Shown: one piece after another, positions 32,592 through 43,368 of the stretch | How positions within the stretch are numbered: position 1 is the first letter of the stretch | How the letters are laid out: each line of letters opens with the position of its first letter | Translations under genes and position numbers: made by a program | The notes under the pieces: generated by a model | What the model was told of the DNA's origin: nothing | Databases searched by the model: none | Seen by the model: the letters and a program-made list of their open reading frames with translations, nothing else | Assembly (NCBI RefSeq): GCF_042477335.2 | Contig: NC_091255.1 | Span: 14,052,501-14,116,500 of the forward strand | Direction of reading: 5' to 3' | Origin: Ovis canadensis | Taxonomy: Eukaryota; Chordata; Mammalia; Artiodactyla; Bovidae | Length of the DNA: 64,000 bases

Positions 32592-34049
32592 GAGTACCTT
32601 TGAGTGTCACCTGATCGCCATGCTCTTTGACTTGACCTTTCTCATTCCTTACTTTAGCCGTGAACTGATGATAATGATGGTCCCGGGGTAGTACAGACTT
32701 AAATGGTGGAAGGTATGTGAAAGCATTCTGTGACCTAGAAAGGGCTGTGGTATTTTATTTTAGAACGTGCTTCTCTTCTGGGAGACTAGGACTTCCTGTG
32801 TCTCATCCTCTTTTAAGCAGCGCTCTGGCTTATTCACTCAATTTAGCTCTACAGACATTTGTCAAGGATCATTAACACGTCAGGCACACGAAGTGCCTCA
32901 CCTGGGTAATGGTGTCCCTGAAAAAGTAAGAAATGGAGAAACTCAGGTTTGTCAGAATCTCCATGGCTTGGAAGAGTTGCATGTGGTTGGATGGACAAGC
33001 TGCTTGGGTGGGGATTATAAACTCACAAGAGGCATTTGTGACTCTTGATGCCTTTGGTTGCTGGACATCGAAAACCTGAATCAAAATGGCCTAGATAAGC
33101 TGTTGGTTCACCTAACTGGGAGGTCCAGTGTTAGGAGGTCTTCAGGGTTCCATGATACAGTGGTTTAACCACAGCATCAAGGGTATAGTTTTTCCTTTTT
33201 CTGTTATCTGTAGTGATGGCTTCATCCTGTAACTAGCTCCTTTCAGGGTATGGGATGGCTGCCAGCAGCAAGTGGAGTTCTTAGCTTCCTTGTTCGTGAT
33301 AAAGCAGGATGGGGAGGGCACTCACACCTCATGACCTTGACCATCCTATCTTAATTAGCCACCCCCACCTCCTGTCTCTTTCTCTAACCTCTCTGCATTC
33401 TTCCTTTCATAGTTTGAACTATTATTTACTTTGCTATTTTGCCTATTATTTATTTATATGTTTACTCATTTATAGTCAGCTCCCTGTCTGGAATATCAGC
33501 TTCACGGGGTCATGGATTTCATCTTGTTCACAACGGTCCTTGACCCACCTTCTAAGCAGAGTGGGGATCCTCCTTGACCTACAAGAGAGAGGCTGAGCCT
33601 GCAAGGGGGGGTTCCCCTTTCCTGCCTCCTTCCTAAGTCCACAGTGCTTGCCTGGGTCCTGACCGCTCGGTGGACGTCGAGATGTTACTGGAATTAAGAC
33701 GATCACAGGTGCCACTTTGAAGAGGTCTTTCCCAATAAAGCATCTTGAGTTGGTTTAGTTTGGTTAGAAAAACAGAACTGTTGACCAGAGAAATCTGGGA
33801 AAGCTGGGAAGACAAGGTTGATGGACAAATTGTCCCTCAAGGGAGAAGGGCAGCAAGGTCAAGTGGGTGAAAAATCAAAGAGGCATAAGATGAACAGTTT
33901 AGGACAAAGTCAGAGCAGAGGGGGGGCCATGGTAGGGCTTCTCTCCCACAAACCTCTGTCTACATTCCTGAGCATACTAATTGCACTTTTTCATGGCGAT
34001 GCTCCAAGGATCCTATGAAAGATTAATAATAGTTCTTCACAGTTTTAGA
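32592..34049. other. Intergenic DNA with an L2 remnant
   Basis: Mostly unique sequence. The segment 33060-33260 resembles a common old mammalian repeat (agataagctgttggttcacc, gggatggctgccagcagc) whose family I cannot name. An L2-like 3' segment lies at 33410-33600. Confidence 0.4.
33410..33600 (+). repeat. L2 LINE 3' remnant
   Basis: Sense-oriented L2-like sequence (gcctattatttatttatatg, tttcatcttgttcacaacgg). Strongly diverged. Confidence 0.5.
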
Positions 34050-34250
34050 GCATTTCAGAACTTATAAGACATATTCCCAGACATTATCTCACTTCATTGT
34101 CACAGCCATTCTGTGCGGTTGGCTTGATCACTCCTCTTTTGCAAGCAAAGAAACCAAACCTCAGAGCGACTTTCCAAAAGCCATGAAGTTCAGAAGAGGA
34201 AAAAACTGGGTACAGACATTTTCCTTCAAGTCTTGAGTTCATGCTGCCTC
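34050..34250 (-). repeat. MIR SINE remnant
   Basis: Reverse complement of MIR: cattatctcacttcattgtc, acagccattctgtgcggttg, caaagaaaccaaacctcaga, then a degraded tRNA-like part. Confidence 0.7.
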
Positions 34251-35636
34251 AGTGCAGTTGAAGAAAAATGGGCTAATGATTTCCTACTGAAAACACATCC
34301 TTAGGCCTAGGCTTTTTTATTTTGCATTATTTATCATTCCATTTAGTAATGAGTTGCTCTGTACTTTTATATACATATGTAATTTTCCATAACAGAAGAG
34401 TTAAAAAATTAAAAGGATGGGGTTGAGTGGCTTGGTGCGCCCCCAGCAGAGAGAACCACGGGAAGGTCAGGCCCCAAGGAAGTCGGGTGCTGAAGGGTTT
34501 GGGCTTCAGTGCGTTAAGATTTGACTTTAAAAAAGAAGTGAGAAGAGAACATTTGGGAATAAGAAATAAGAAAAATCACGTGCATGCACAAGCAGCTAAA
34601 AAAAAAACACACACACACAAAGGGATGAGTTGTTCCCTCTGGGTTTTATATTCTGTTGCCAGATCATTTAATTATGTTTCTATTCTTTTTTTCCCAAATT
34701 TAATTTTCCCCCAGACTTAAATAAGGAGCAGCTGATGCTTCATAGAAGACTTTGTGGAGCAGCCTTTCAGGAGGTGTTATTTGCAGGTCCTGGCTTGATG
34801 TCCATTTCACTGTGTGATCTTGGGTTATTATTTCCCTCCTAAGAGGTTCACTTTCTTTGACTGTAACATAGAAATAATACTGTTTACCCACCAAATGACC
34901 TCCCAAGAAAACTGAGAAAGAAGGCAGGGTGATAGCCATGAAGGCAATTGGAAATTTTCCAAAGTAGAATGTCTTAAGCTGGGAGATGTTTATTATTAAG
35001 AGTATTCCTTGGATTCACCTGAGTTTGTGGGTTGCTACAGTCCAGGCCTCTGGCAGCCACTGCTGCCCTGGAATTAAAGTTGAAAGGACTTAAGTGGTCA
35101 ACCTGCCTGGGATCTCAGAGTTTCTGAAGCTGGATGTCTTCTGGTTGATTTGGTTGGTTGGACATAGATTTCATCCCAGGATGTATTATTGATTTGCACA
35201 GATGAGTCGGGAAGCAGAGTGTCCTGAGAAAGAGATGTGGTCAGTCCTTGATTATACATGCTAAGGGGCAGATCATAATCTCAAAGAACAGATCATCTCA
35301 AGGAGTGGGATTATTTATCTATTGGCGATACCTTGGAATTCAGGATCTTAGTTCCTGGAGTATGGATGAAAGCCATGCCCCTTGCATTGGAAGTCTTACT
35401 CACTGGACCACCAGGGAAGTTCTAAGGAGTGGGATCATTTTAATTCAACATTGCAATAATACAATTTTTTTTTTTTTTACCTCCTTAACTTTGTTGCTCA
35501 GGCTTGACTTTGTAAAATGGAAGAGGGTTGACCAAGATAGATTTTGGGTCACGTGGGGTTACTAAGCCTGGCTCAAGACTCACCTTTCTTTGCTTTCACT
35601 TTCAAAGGCTTCAGCACAGGTGCTGTCGGCTTATCT
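34251..35636. other. Intergenic DNA, mostly unique
   Basis: No gene was recognised. A9 followed by (CA)5 lies at 34600-34618. A CHR-like tRNA head fragment (ttactcactggaccaccagg) lies at about 35370-35424, minus strand. Confidence 0.4.
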
Positions 35637-35901
35637 TGTAACAGGAGGGAAAGGGGCAGGGCAAAACTTCTGAAAGAATGACATAGCCCAAGGACAAAAC
35701 ATAAAGTGATTAGAATCAAATGGGTCCAAGATGGCAGACAGGTTGACTTTGATTAGACCTTGATCCTCAGTCAGCAAGCTAAATACACACCCAGAGGTGC
35801 CATGATAATTTCAAGCCACTGTCAAAAGACCAAGGAGTGGCCCAATTCCTGGAAATCTCCACCCCTTCTCCAAAATAGATGGAATAATCCTCCTACTCAT
35901 T

Positions 35902-36500
35902 CAGTTCAGTCGCTCAGTCCTGTCCAACTCTTTGTGACCCCATGAATCGCAGCACACCAGGTCTCCCTGTCCATCACCAACTCCTAGAGTTTACTCTAAC
36001 CCATGTCCATTGAGTCAGTGATGCCATCCAACCATCTCATCCTCTCTTGTCCCCTTCTCTTCCTGCCTTCAATCTTTCCCAGCATCAGGGTCTTTTCCAT
36101 CAGCTCTACGCATCAGGTGGCCAAAATACTGGAGTTTCAGCTTCAGCATCAGTATTTCCAATGAAAAATCAGGACTGATTTCCTTTAAGATGGACTGGTT
36201 GGATCTCCTTGCAGTCCAAGGGACTCTCAAGTGTCTTCTCCAACACCACAGTTCAAAAGCATCAATTCTTCAGTGCTCAGCTTTCTTCACAGTCCAACTC
36301 TCACATCCATACATGACCACTGGAAAAACCATAGCCTTGACTAGACGGACCTTTGCTGGCAAAGTAATGTCTCTGCTTTTGAATATGCTATGTAGGTTGG
36401 TCATAACTTTCCTTCCAAGGAGTAAGCGTCGTTTAATTTGATGGCTGCAATCACCATCTGCAGTGATTTGGGAGCTCAAAAAAATAAAGTCTGACACTAT
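35902..36500 (-). mobile_element. BovB 3' fragment in LTR A (first of two)
   Basis: Minus-oriented 600-bp BovB 3' portion (cagttcagtcgctcagtcc to agctcaaaaaaataaagtct). The left flank cctactcatt (35892-35901) matches the right flank cccactcatt (36501-36510) with one change. Confidence 0.93.
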
Positions 36501-36510
36501 CCCACTCATT

Positions 36511-37430
36511 AAGTTCAGTTCAGTTTAGTCATTCAGTCGTGTCTGACTCTTTGCGACCGCATGAATCACAGCATGCCAGGCCTCCCTGTCCATCACCAAC
36601 TCCTGGAGTTCACTCAGACTCATGTCCGTCGAGTCAGTGATGCCATCCAGCCATCTCATCCTCTGTCGTCCCCTTCTCCTCCTGCCCCCAATCCCTCCCA
36701 GCATCAGAGTCTTTTCCAATGAGTCAACTCTTCGCATGAGGTGGCCAAAGTACTGGAGTTTCAGCTTTAGCATCATTCCTTCCAAAGAAATCCCAGGGCT
36801 GATTTTCTTCAGAATGGACTGGTTGGATCTCCTTGCAGTCCAAGGGACTCTCAAGAGTCTTCTCCAACACCACACTTCAAAAGCATCAATTCTTCAGCGC
36901 TCTGCCTTCCTCACAGTCCAACTCTCACATCCATACATGACTACTGGAAAAACCATAGCCTTGACTAGACAGACCTTAGTCGGCAAAGTAATGTCTCTGC
37001 TTTTGAATATACTATCTAGGTTGGTCATAACTTTCCTTCCAAGCAGTAAGCGTCTTTTAATTTCATGGCTGCAGTCACTATCTGCAGTGATTTGGGAGCC
37101 CCCCAAAATAAAGTCTGACACTGTTTCCCCATCTATTTCCCATGAAGTGATGGGACCGGATGCCATGATCTTCGTTTTCTGAATGTTGAGCTTTAGGCCA
37201 ACTTTTTCACTCTCCACTTTCACTTTCATCAAGAGGCTTTTTAGTTCCTCTTCACTTTTTGCCATAAGGGTGGTGTCATCTGCATATCTGAGGTTATTGA
37301 TATTTCTCCCGGCAATCTTGATTCCAGCTTGTTTCTTCCTGCCCAGCATTTTTCATGATGTACTCTGCATATAAGTTAAATAAGCAGGCTGACAATATAC
37401 AGCCTTGACGTACTCCTTTTCCTATTTGGT
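36511..37430 (-). mobile_element. BovB 3' fragment in LTR A (second of two)
   Basis: Minus-oriented 920-bp BovB copy that keeps YADD (minus frame 36894-37349: [20 protein letters not shown]). Flanks are perfect: cccactcatt at 36501-36510 and 37431-37440. Its 5' truncation is at the same IGKGVRQG-encoding position as the copy inside the mariner. Confidence 0.95.
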
Positions 37431-37756
37431 CCCACTCATTAGCATAAGAAATTACCCAGCGTATAAAAACTAACCATGCCACATTTCACTCACTGTCTGT
37501 GATTGCCCACAGTCCGTCTGTGGAGTGTGCTTCTCTCTGAATCTGAATATGTACATTTCTTACCTCACTTTGTCTCTCACTGAATTCTTTCTATGATTGA
37601 GACATCAAGGATCTGAGCTTCATTAGGTCCTGAAACCATGCACCGTGGGTTTTGACCAGGTTTGAGTCCCAGCCACATGGGTTCAAGTCCCAGACTGGGT
37701 TTTGGCTGGGTTTGAGTCCAGCACATGGGTCCCAATCATGGGTCCCAATGGTTTCA

Positions 37757-38446
37757 ATCTGACAACCTGGTTTCTAAGTTTCTTCTTAAGAAGATGTTCT
37801 TTCAACAAATGCTCCCTTCAGTGCCATTAACCATCAATACTTCATTTAATCATTCATTCATTTGCTTATTCAATGTATGCTCCAAGTAGCTCCTATGTGT
37901 TGAGTACTTCTTAGGGATCAGGTGTACAAAGATTAGAAACCTTCCTTTACCTTGGGGTCTGTTGTGGGAAACAGATGAGTCTCATATGGTGTGATTAATA
38001 GCTGTCATAGTGGAATGCCTTTGGTGACTGTGAAGGAGGAGCCCTTTCTAAACCTAGCGGAGACTTCCAGGAGGAGTTAACACTTGGACTTGAAGCCTCA
38101 GTAGGAATTTTTCCTGTGGGTGGATAAAAGTGATGGTGGAGTGAGGGAAAGCATTCCAAGAGGAGGGCACAGCATGTACAAAGGCATGCAGGCATGAAAC
38201 AGCAGTGGTATATTTGAGGAACAGCTAGTATTCTGATTGGCCAGAGGGTACCTGCGGATTGCCAGTAGAGGAGTCTAGGTAAGTAGGTGCCAGATCCAGC
38301 ACCAGGCTTATCCTGAAGGACATGGGAAACCACTTCCAGGAGTCAAGTCATTCTCATTTTAGAAAGAATGCTCTGGCAGGAATGTAGAGACTAGGATAGA
38401 GACATGTGAGATTGAAGGAATGGGGTGGATGCTCTGTTGGAGCTTT
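37757..38446 (+). repeat. Interval between the LTRs, old mammal-wide repeat
   Basis: The order ttcattcatttgcttattca, tgttgagtacttcttaggg, agcattccaagaggagggca, aaggcatgcaggcatgaaa, aatgctctggcaggaatg matches the same old repeat family as 5655-6838. No retroviral internal sequence is present, so the two LTRs are not ends of one provirus. Confidence 0.5.
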
Positions 38447-39214
38447 TGAAACAGGAGGGAAGGGGACAGGGCAAGTCTGTAAAAGAATGACATAGCCCGA
38501 AGACATGACATAAACTAATTAGAACCAGATAGGTCCAAGATGGTGGATAAGGCTACTTCGGCTAGGCCTTGAGCCTCAGTGTATGCTCGTTGTAATACAT
38601 CAACAAGCTAAATGACACACTCACGGGCACCATGACAGTTCCAAGGCTAAGTGTAAAGACAAAAAGTGGTGGTGGCCCAGTTCCTGGAAGTCTCTGCCCC
38701 TTTCCTGTGACTCAGATGGTAAAGAATTGCCCGTGATGAAGAAGACCCAGGTTTGATCCCTGATGCAGGAAGATCCCCTGGAGGAGGGCATGGCAACCCA
38801 CTCCAGTATTCTTGCTCAGAAAATTCCATGGACAGAGGAGCCTGGTGGGCTACAGTCCTTGGGGTCACGAAGAGTTGGGTTTGACTGAGCCACTAACACT
38901 TTCACACTTTCCCCCAAATAGTGGGAATAATCCTCCCAGTCTTTAACCTGTGAAATTACCCAGCCTATAAAAACTGGCAACCCCACACCCTGGTGCTGCT
39001 CTCGTTTTCTGAGATGGCCCGCACCCTGTCTCTGGAGTGTGTTTCACTCCAAATAAATCCACTTCTTACCTATCACTTTCTCTCACTGGATTCTTTCTGT
39101 GATGAGACATCAACAACCTGAGCTTCATTAAGGTCCAAGACTGGGTGTGATCTCAGTTAAAAGACTGTGGGTTCAAGTCCCAGTGTGGGTTTTGGCTGGA
39201 TTCAAGCCGTTTCA
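38447..39214 (+). mobile_element. Solo endogenous retrovirus LTR (copy B)
   Basis: Starts tgaaacaggaggg and ends gtttca. About 560 bp once the SINE (38706-38906) is removed. It has a TATA-like tataaaa (38966-38972) and a poly(A) signal AATAAA (39052-39057) in the order expected of U3-R. The flanking cttt at 38443-38446 and 39215-39218 fits a 4-bp target duplication. Same family and strand as copy A, with different flanks, so it is an independent insertion. No viral gene remains. Confidence 0.82.
38706..38906 (+). mobile_element. Bov-tA SINE inside LTR B
   Basis: Head tgtgactcagatggtaaag, box-B-like ggtttgatccctgatgcagg, body ggcaacccactccagtattc. Target duplication ctttcc at 38700-38705 and 38907-38912. 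Confidence 0.93.
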
Positions 39215-39640
39215 CTTTTATGGTAAACAAGCTGAGAATGGATAAAGGCCTCTACTCAGCAGGTGTGGATGGAGGAGGGGAGAGTGGAGAGAGAGATCTG
39301 AGTGGAGGGTATGAGACTAAGGAGCTGGTGGAAGGTGGGGGAGAGACGTGAGGGAGGGGAGTCTAGACTGACTGCCCAGTTCCTGGCTTAGGTGACTGTG
39401 ATGACCAGCCTGCCGGCTTACATAGGAAACACAGGGGGAGAATCAGGCTTGGGAGGACGTTGATTTATTTCGCTTTGAAAAGACTGAGGTGAGTATGGGA
39501 CATCCACGTGGAAATAGCCAGTATGCAAGACACGAGAGTGTTTAGGGCTAGACACCCTCATGTGGGCATCAGTGAGGTCACCCAGGGTGAGCAGGGAGGG
39601 AGAGGGAGCAGGAAGGCCACAGAGGACCCCAGGTATCTGA
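39215..39640. other. Intergenic DNA, no feature seen
   Basis: Unique purine-rich sequence. Confidence 0.4.
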
Positions 39641-39780
39641 TGGTCGTTCAGTCGCTAAACTGTGTCCAACTCTTTGTGACCCCATGGACGGCAGCACGCT
39701 AGGCTCCTCTGTGGTCTACTATCTACTGGAGTTTGTTTCAATTCAGGTCCTTTGAGTTGGTGATGCCATCTAACCATCTT
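39641..39780 (-). mobile_element. BovB 3' end, short
   Basis: Minus-oriented 140-bp BovB 3' terminus (gtcgttcagtcgctaaactg, ttggtgatgccatctaacc). It is diverged in the middle. Confidence 0.88.
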
Positions 39781-40116
39781 CTCAGGAAATGGATGTTTCA
39801 GGTGAAGTAGAGCAAGACAATCCAGGAAAGAAGGCTGAGTAAGAGAAGTCAGAAGTGCACGGGGAACCGGGAGGCAGCATGTTAGGGAGGCCAGGGTGGA
39901 TTTCAGAAGAGACAGTGGACAGAGCTGTCAGGTTCCTAGGGAGGGTAAGTCTGATAAAAGCCAAAAATAAGGGGCCTGGTTGGCAGAGCAAGGCCTGTAA
40001 CATCACTGACGGGCTTGAGGAACAGCCTTAGCGAGGAGGAGGGCTGCCCTTCACTGACAGGGGAGATGGAAAGAGCTGGGAAGGAGAACCTCCTTGTTCT
40101 AGTTCCTCAGGTCATT
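39781..40116. other. Intergenic DNA, no feature seen
   Basis: Unique sequence between two BovB fragments. Confidence 0.4.
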
Positions 40117-40842
40117 TTAGTCCAGTCACTTGGTCATGTCTGACTCTTTGCGACCCCATGAACCACAGCATGCCAGGTCTCCCTGTCCCTCACCAACTCC
40201 CAGAGTTTACTCAAACCAATGTCCATCGAGTCAGTGATGTCATCCAACCATCTCATCCTCTGTTGTCCCCTTCTCTTCCCGCCTTCAATCTTTCCCAGCA
40301 TCAGGGTCTTTTCCAATGAGTCCGCTCTTCACATCGGGTGGCCAAAATACTGGAGTTTCAGCTTCAGCATCAGTATTTGCGATGAAAATTCAGGACTGAT
40401 TTCCTTTAGGATGGACTGGTTGGATCTCCTTGCAATCCAAGGGACTCTCAAGAGTCTTCTCCAACACCATAGTTATAGTCCAACTGTCACATCCATACAT
40501 GATTACTGGAAATACCATAGCTTTGACTAGAAGGACCTTTGTTGGCAAAGTAACGTCTCTGCTTTTTAATATGCTGTCTAGGTTGGTCATAGCTTTTCTT
40601 CCAAGGAGCAAGCATCTTTTAATTTCATGGCTGCAATCACCATCTGCAGTGATTTTGGAGCCCCTCAAAGTCTCTCACTGTTTCCATTGTTTCCCCATCT
40701 ATTTGCCAGGAAGTGATAGGACCAGATGCCATGATCTTAGTTTTCTGGATGTTGAGATTTAAGCCAACTTTTTCACTCTCCTCTTCTACTTTCCTCAAGA
40801 GGTTCTTTAGTTCTTCTTTGCTTTCTGCCATAAGGGTGGTGT
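40117..40842 (-). mobile_element. BovB 3' portion, about 725 bp
   Basis: Minus-oriented BovB from the 3' end (cagtcacttggtcatgtctg) to the codons for MAESKEEL, just short of YADD. A small internal deletion removes the FELWCWRR region near 40470. Confidence 0.93.
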
Positions 40843-40924
40843 TCCTAGCCAGGAGCTAGTCCACATTCTCCAGGGCACCTCTGATGAGGAAGAACTTTTG
40901 GGAATGGAATTCAGCGCCTCCTGA

Positions 40925-41045
40925 TTGTCAGGTCCTGTGTTAGACATTTCATGCAAATAATCTCACCATAGCCCTAGGAGGGGACAGCATAATCTCTCTT
41001 TTCAAACAGAGGACATCAAGGCTCATTCAAGTCACTTATTCCTCT
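40925..41045 (-). repeat. MIR-like remnant
   Basis: catgcaaataatctcaccat, then agccctaggaggggacagca, then aaacagaggacatcaaggct. This is a diverged reverse-complement MIR segment. Confidence 0.55.
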
Positions 41046-42284
41046 CTTTTCCACCGGCCAGGTCACAGCCTCCAAAGATCTGTGAAGAGCCAGGCCTTTA
41101 TCTCTCACTGGCTCAAGTTGCTAAAGCTGATAAGGAAAAAAGATAGACTTGGGCCAGACACAGGGTAGATTTCCACCACTGAGGCCACCACAGAAGCAAG
41201 TTAAATCAATGGGCAGAAGAGAGATAAAACACTGCACAAAGCAGCTTTCTTTTCCGGGAGCAAAGATCAGCTAGGGAGGGGTGGAGGTGAGGGCAGGTAG
41301 GGGAGAAAGTCTTCGAATCTCCTTCTTAAACAATCAGACAGTTCAAGGCTGCTTGCGAGGAAATACACGGGCCCACGTTTTATTTCTAAGATTGGTGCTC
41401 ATTTTTAAATTAGTACTTTTACAGTGTTTGACTATCTTCCAAGATTGGTTTTATTGCTAAAATCTGCATTTTAAAGATAAACCAAGACCCGGGGTCTTGC
41501 ACCTGTGCTTTTCTGCTATTTAGGAGCCCAGACTCAGTTCATTATTGAGAGCGCAGCACTGGGATCTCTCTAGAAGATCCCTCAAAGAATTCCAGTGCTA
41601 ATCACAACACCAAACATGTGCCTACAGACCTTACAGTGGCTTCCAAAGCCCTGTATATCCGCCATTCAGTTCCCCTTTTAAAGGAAAAATAATCCATGAC
41701 CTTTGTTAAAGAGGAGTAGGCAGAGTTTCAGAGGCTACTGCAATGGGGTTTTGGAGTAAGGGCCACTAAGCTCAATACAATGACTGGGAGGAAGTTCCAG
41801 TCAAGGAACGGGGCTGGGGGCAGGAGTGGGGTGGTCAGCGGGTGGATAATGACCGAGCAGGCCAGGGTTGTAAGATACCAGTGCCGGGGGATGAGGAATT
41901 TCATTAGCTCCCAAGGGTAAGGCTTTTCCCTTTAACTGACCCAGCAGGATTCCTGCTAAGACTGGACTAAACAGGCCAAGGACAGAGCCCGAGGTCAGGG
42001 ACTTGTCAGAAAGGGAACTCGGGAGGCTGAATAGAGCTCGGTCAAAGGAGATGGGCTCTGTCAGCCTCTCTGACTTGGTTGCCGAGTGTTCCCTGCTCAC
42101 AGGGCTCCTCCCGGCCCCCTCTGTGCCTGTGCAGTCCCTCCCCAGGAAGGCCTTTCGCTGCGGGAATCGGCACCGCGGGTCCTTACAGTCGCCCCTCCCA
42201 GAGAGTGCCTGTCTGTGAGTACAGGCCCACCCGTCCCCATGCCCCCCGCCTCTCTCCTTCCTCCCGACACCATCTGCCATGCCG
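41046..42284. other. Intergenic DNA, mostly unique
   Basis: No repeat or exon was recognised. The segment 41330-41500 is AT-rich and 42060-42260 is GC-rich, with overlapping non-coding frames on both strands. Confidence 0.4.
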
Positions 42285-42425
42285 TTTACTTGTACATTTT
42301 GTTTATAGTCCCGTTCTCCTCCAGGAGAATGTCAGTCCCATGAGGCAGGAATTCACTGTATCCCCAGTACCTGGAACGGCATCTGGCATGTCGGAGGGGC
42401 TCACGCTTTGTTGAATGCATTGGAT
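42285..42425 (+). repeat. L2 LINE 3' end remnant
   Basis: The 3' end pattern of L2 is readable: gtcccatgaggcaggaattc, actgtatccccagtacctgg, aacggcatctggcatgtc, gctttgttgaatgcat. Confidence 0.75.
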
Positions 42426-42581
42426 GCCTGGATGCTGACGGTCTCCATAATACCTTCAGATCTTGATTATCTACGTCCACAGCAAAGGATGACAGTCCCC
42501 AGTGTCGGAAGACCCTTCCGACCAACTCATAGCTTACTTTTACCAGGTGTTATTTCAACTTTTATACAATAACCTCAGATG

Positions 42582-42814
42582 TTGCTCAGTCACTCAGTTG
42601 TGTTTGATTGTTTGTGACCCCATGGACTGCAGCACGCCAGGCTTCCCTGTCCTTCACCATCTCCTGGAGTTTGCTCAGACTCATGTCCATCGAGTCGGTG
42701 ATGCCATCCAACCATCTCATCCTTCTCTTCCTGTCTTCAATCTTTCCCAGCATCAGGGTCTTTTCCAATGAGTCAGCTCTTTGCATCACGTGGCCAAAGT
42801 ATTGGAGCTTCAGG
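42582..42814 (-). mobile_element. BovB 3' end with 7-bp TSD
   Basis: Minus-oriented 233-bp BovB 3' terminus with target duplication tcagatg at 42575-42581 and 42815-42821. Confidence 0.94.
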
Positions 42815-42821
42815 TCAGATG

Positions 42822-43162
42822 AACCATGGAATATTTGCCACCCATAAGAATTCTAAGGTATTATGTGCTTAGGAGGGGTTGAAAATGGGAAAAGGAAACC
42901 CAGAAATATTGGAACAAAGAAACCCATCTAGGAGTTTGCTGCAGAACACTTCACATGCATACAGGGTCATCTTCCTCAATTGCCAGAGGAACAGATGAGT
43001 GCCCCACCCTCCTTTTGTCAAAATTTTGGCTCTCTGTGCACTAATGAGAAAGAGAAATACAGATACAGTTATGGAGAAGGAAAGAGTGGCTTTATTTCTT
43101 TGCCAGGCTAAGGGGGTACACAGTAGGATAGTGCCTCAAGAATTGTGCCCCTTTCCTGGTGA
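42822..43162. other. Intergenic DNA, no feature seen
   Basis: Unique sequence with no recognised element. Confidence 0.4.
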
Positions 43163-43368
43163 AGTGGTGTTGTTTAGTCACGGATTCATGTCTGACTCTT
43201 TTGTGACCCCATGGACTGCAGCCTGCCAGGTTTCTCTGTCCATGAGATTTCCCAGGCAAGAATACTGAAGTGGGTTGCCATTTCCTTCTCCAGGGGATCT
43301 TCCCAACCCAGGGATCAAACCCACTTTGGCAGTCAGATTCATTACCACTGAGCCACCATGGTAACCTG
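43163..43368 (-). mobile_element. Bov-tA SINE
   Basis: Reverse complement: ttgtttagtcacggattcat, accccatggactgcagcctg, ggttgccatttccttctcc, then head ending ctgagccaccatggtaacc. Confidence 0.94.

Larger units (their letters stand above)
35637..37756 (+). mobile_element. Solo endogenous retrovirus LTR (copy A), split by two BovB insertions
   Basis: Without its insertions this is about 580 bp that starts tgtaacaggaggg and ends tttca. It aligns by eye along its whole length with the LTR at 38447-39214: shared blocks gaatgacatagccc, tggcccaattcctgg, aaattacccagc and gagcttcattag. A TATA-like tataaaa lies at 37462-37468. The AATAAA present in copy B is mutated here. The flanks atct (35633-35636 and 37757-37760) suggest a 4-bp target duplication. 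No gag, pol or env sequence is present. Family not assigned; it resembles ruminant BTLTR-type repeats. Confidence 0.82.

Noticed and set aside
35637-39214. A provirus with two LTRs
   Set aside because: The 690 bp between the LTRs is an old non-viral repeat, and the flanking 4-bp duplications differ, so these are two solo LTRs.
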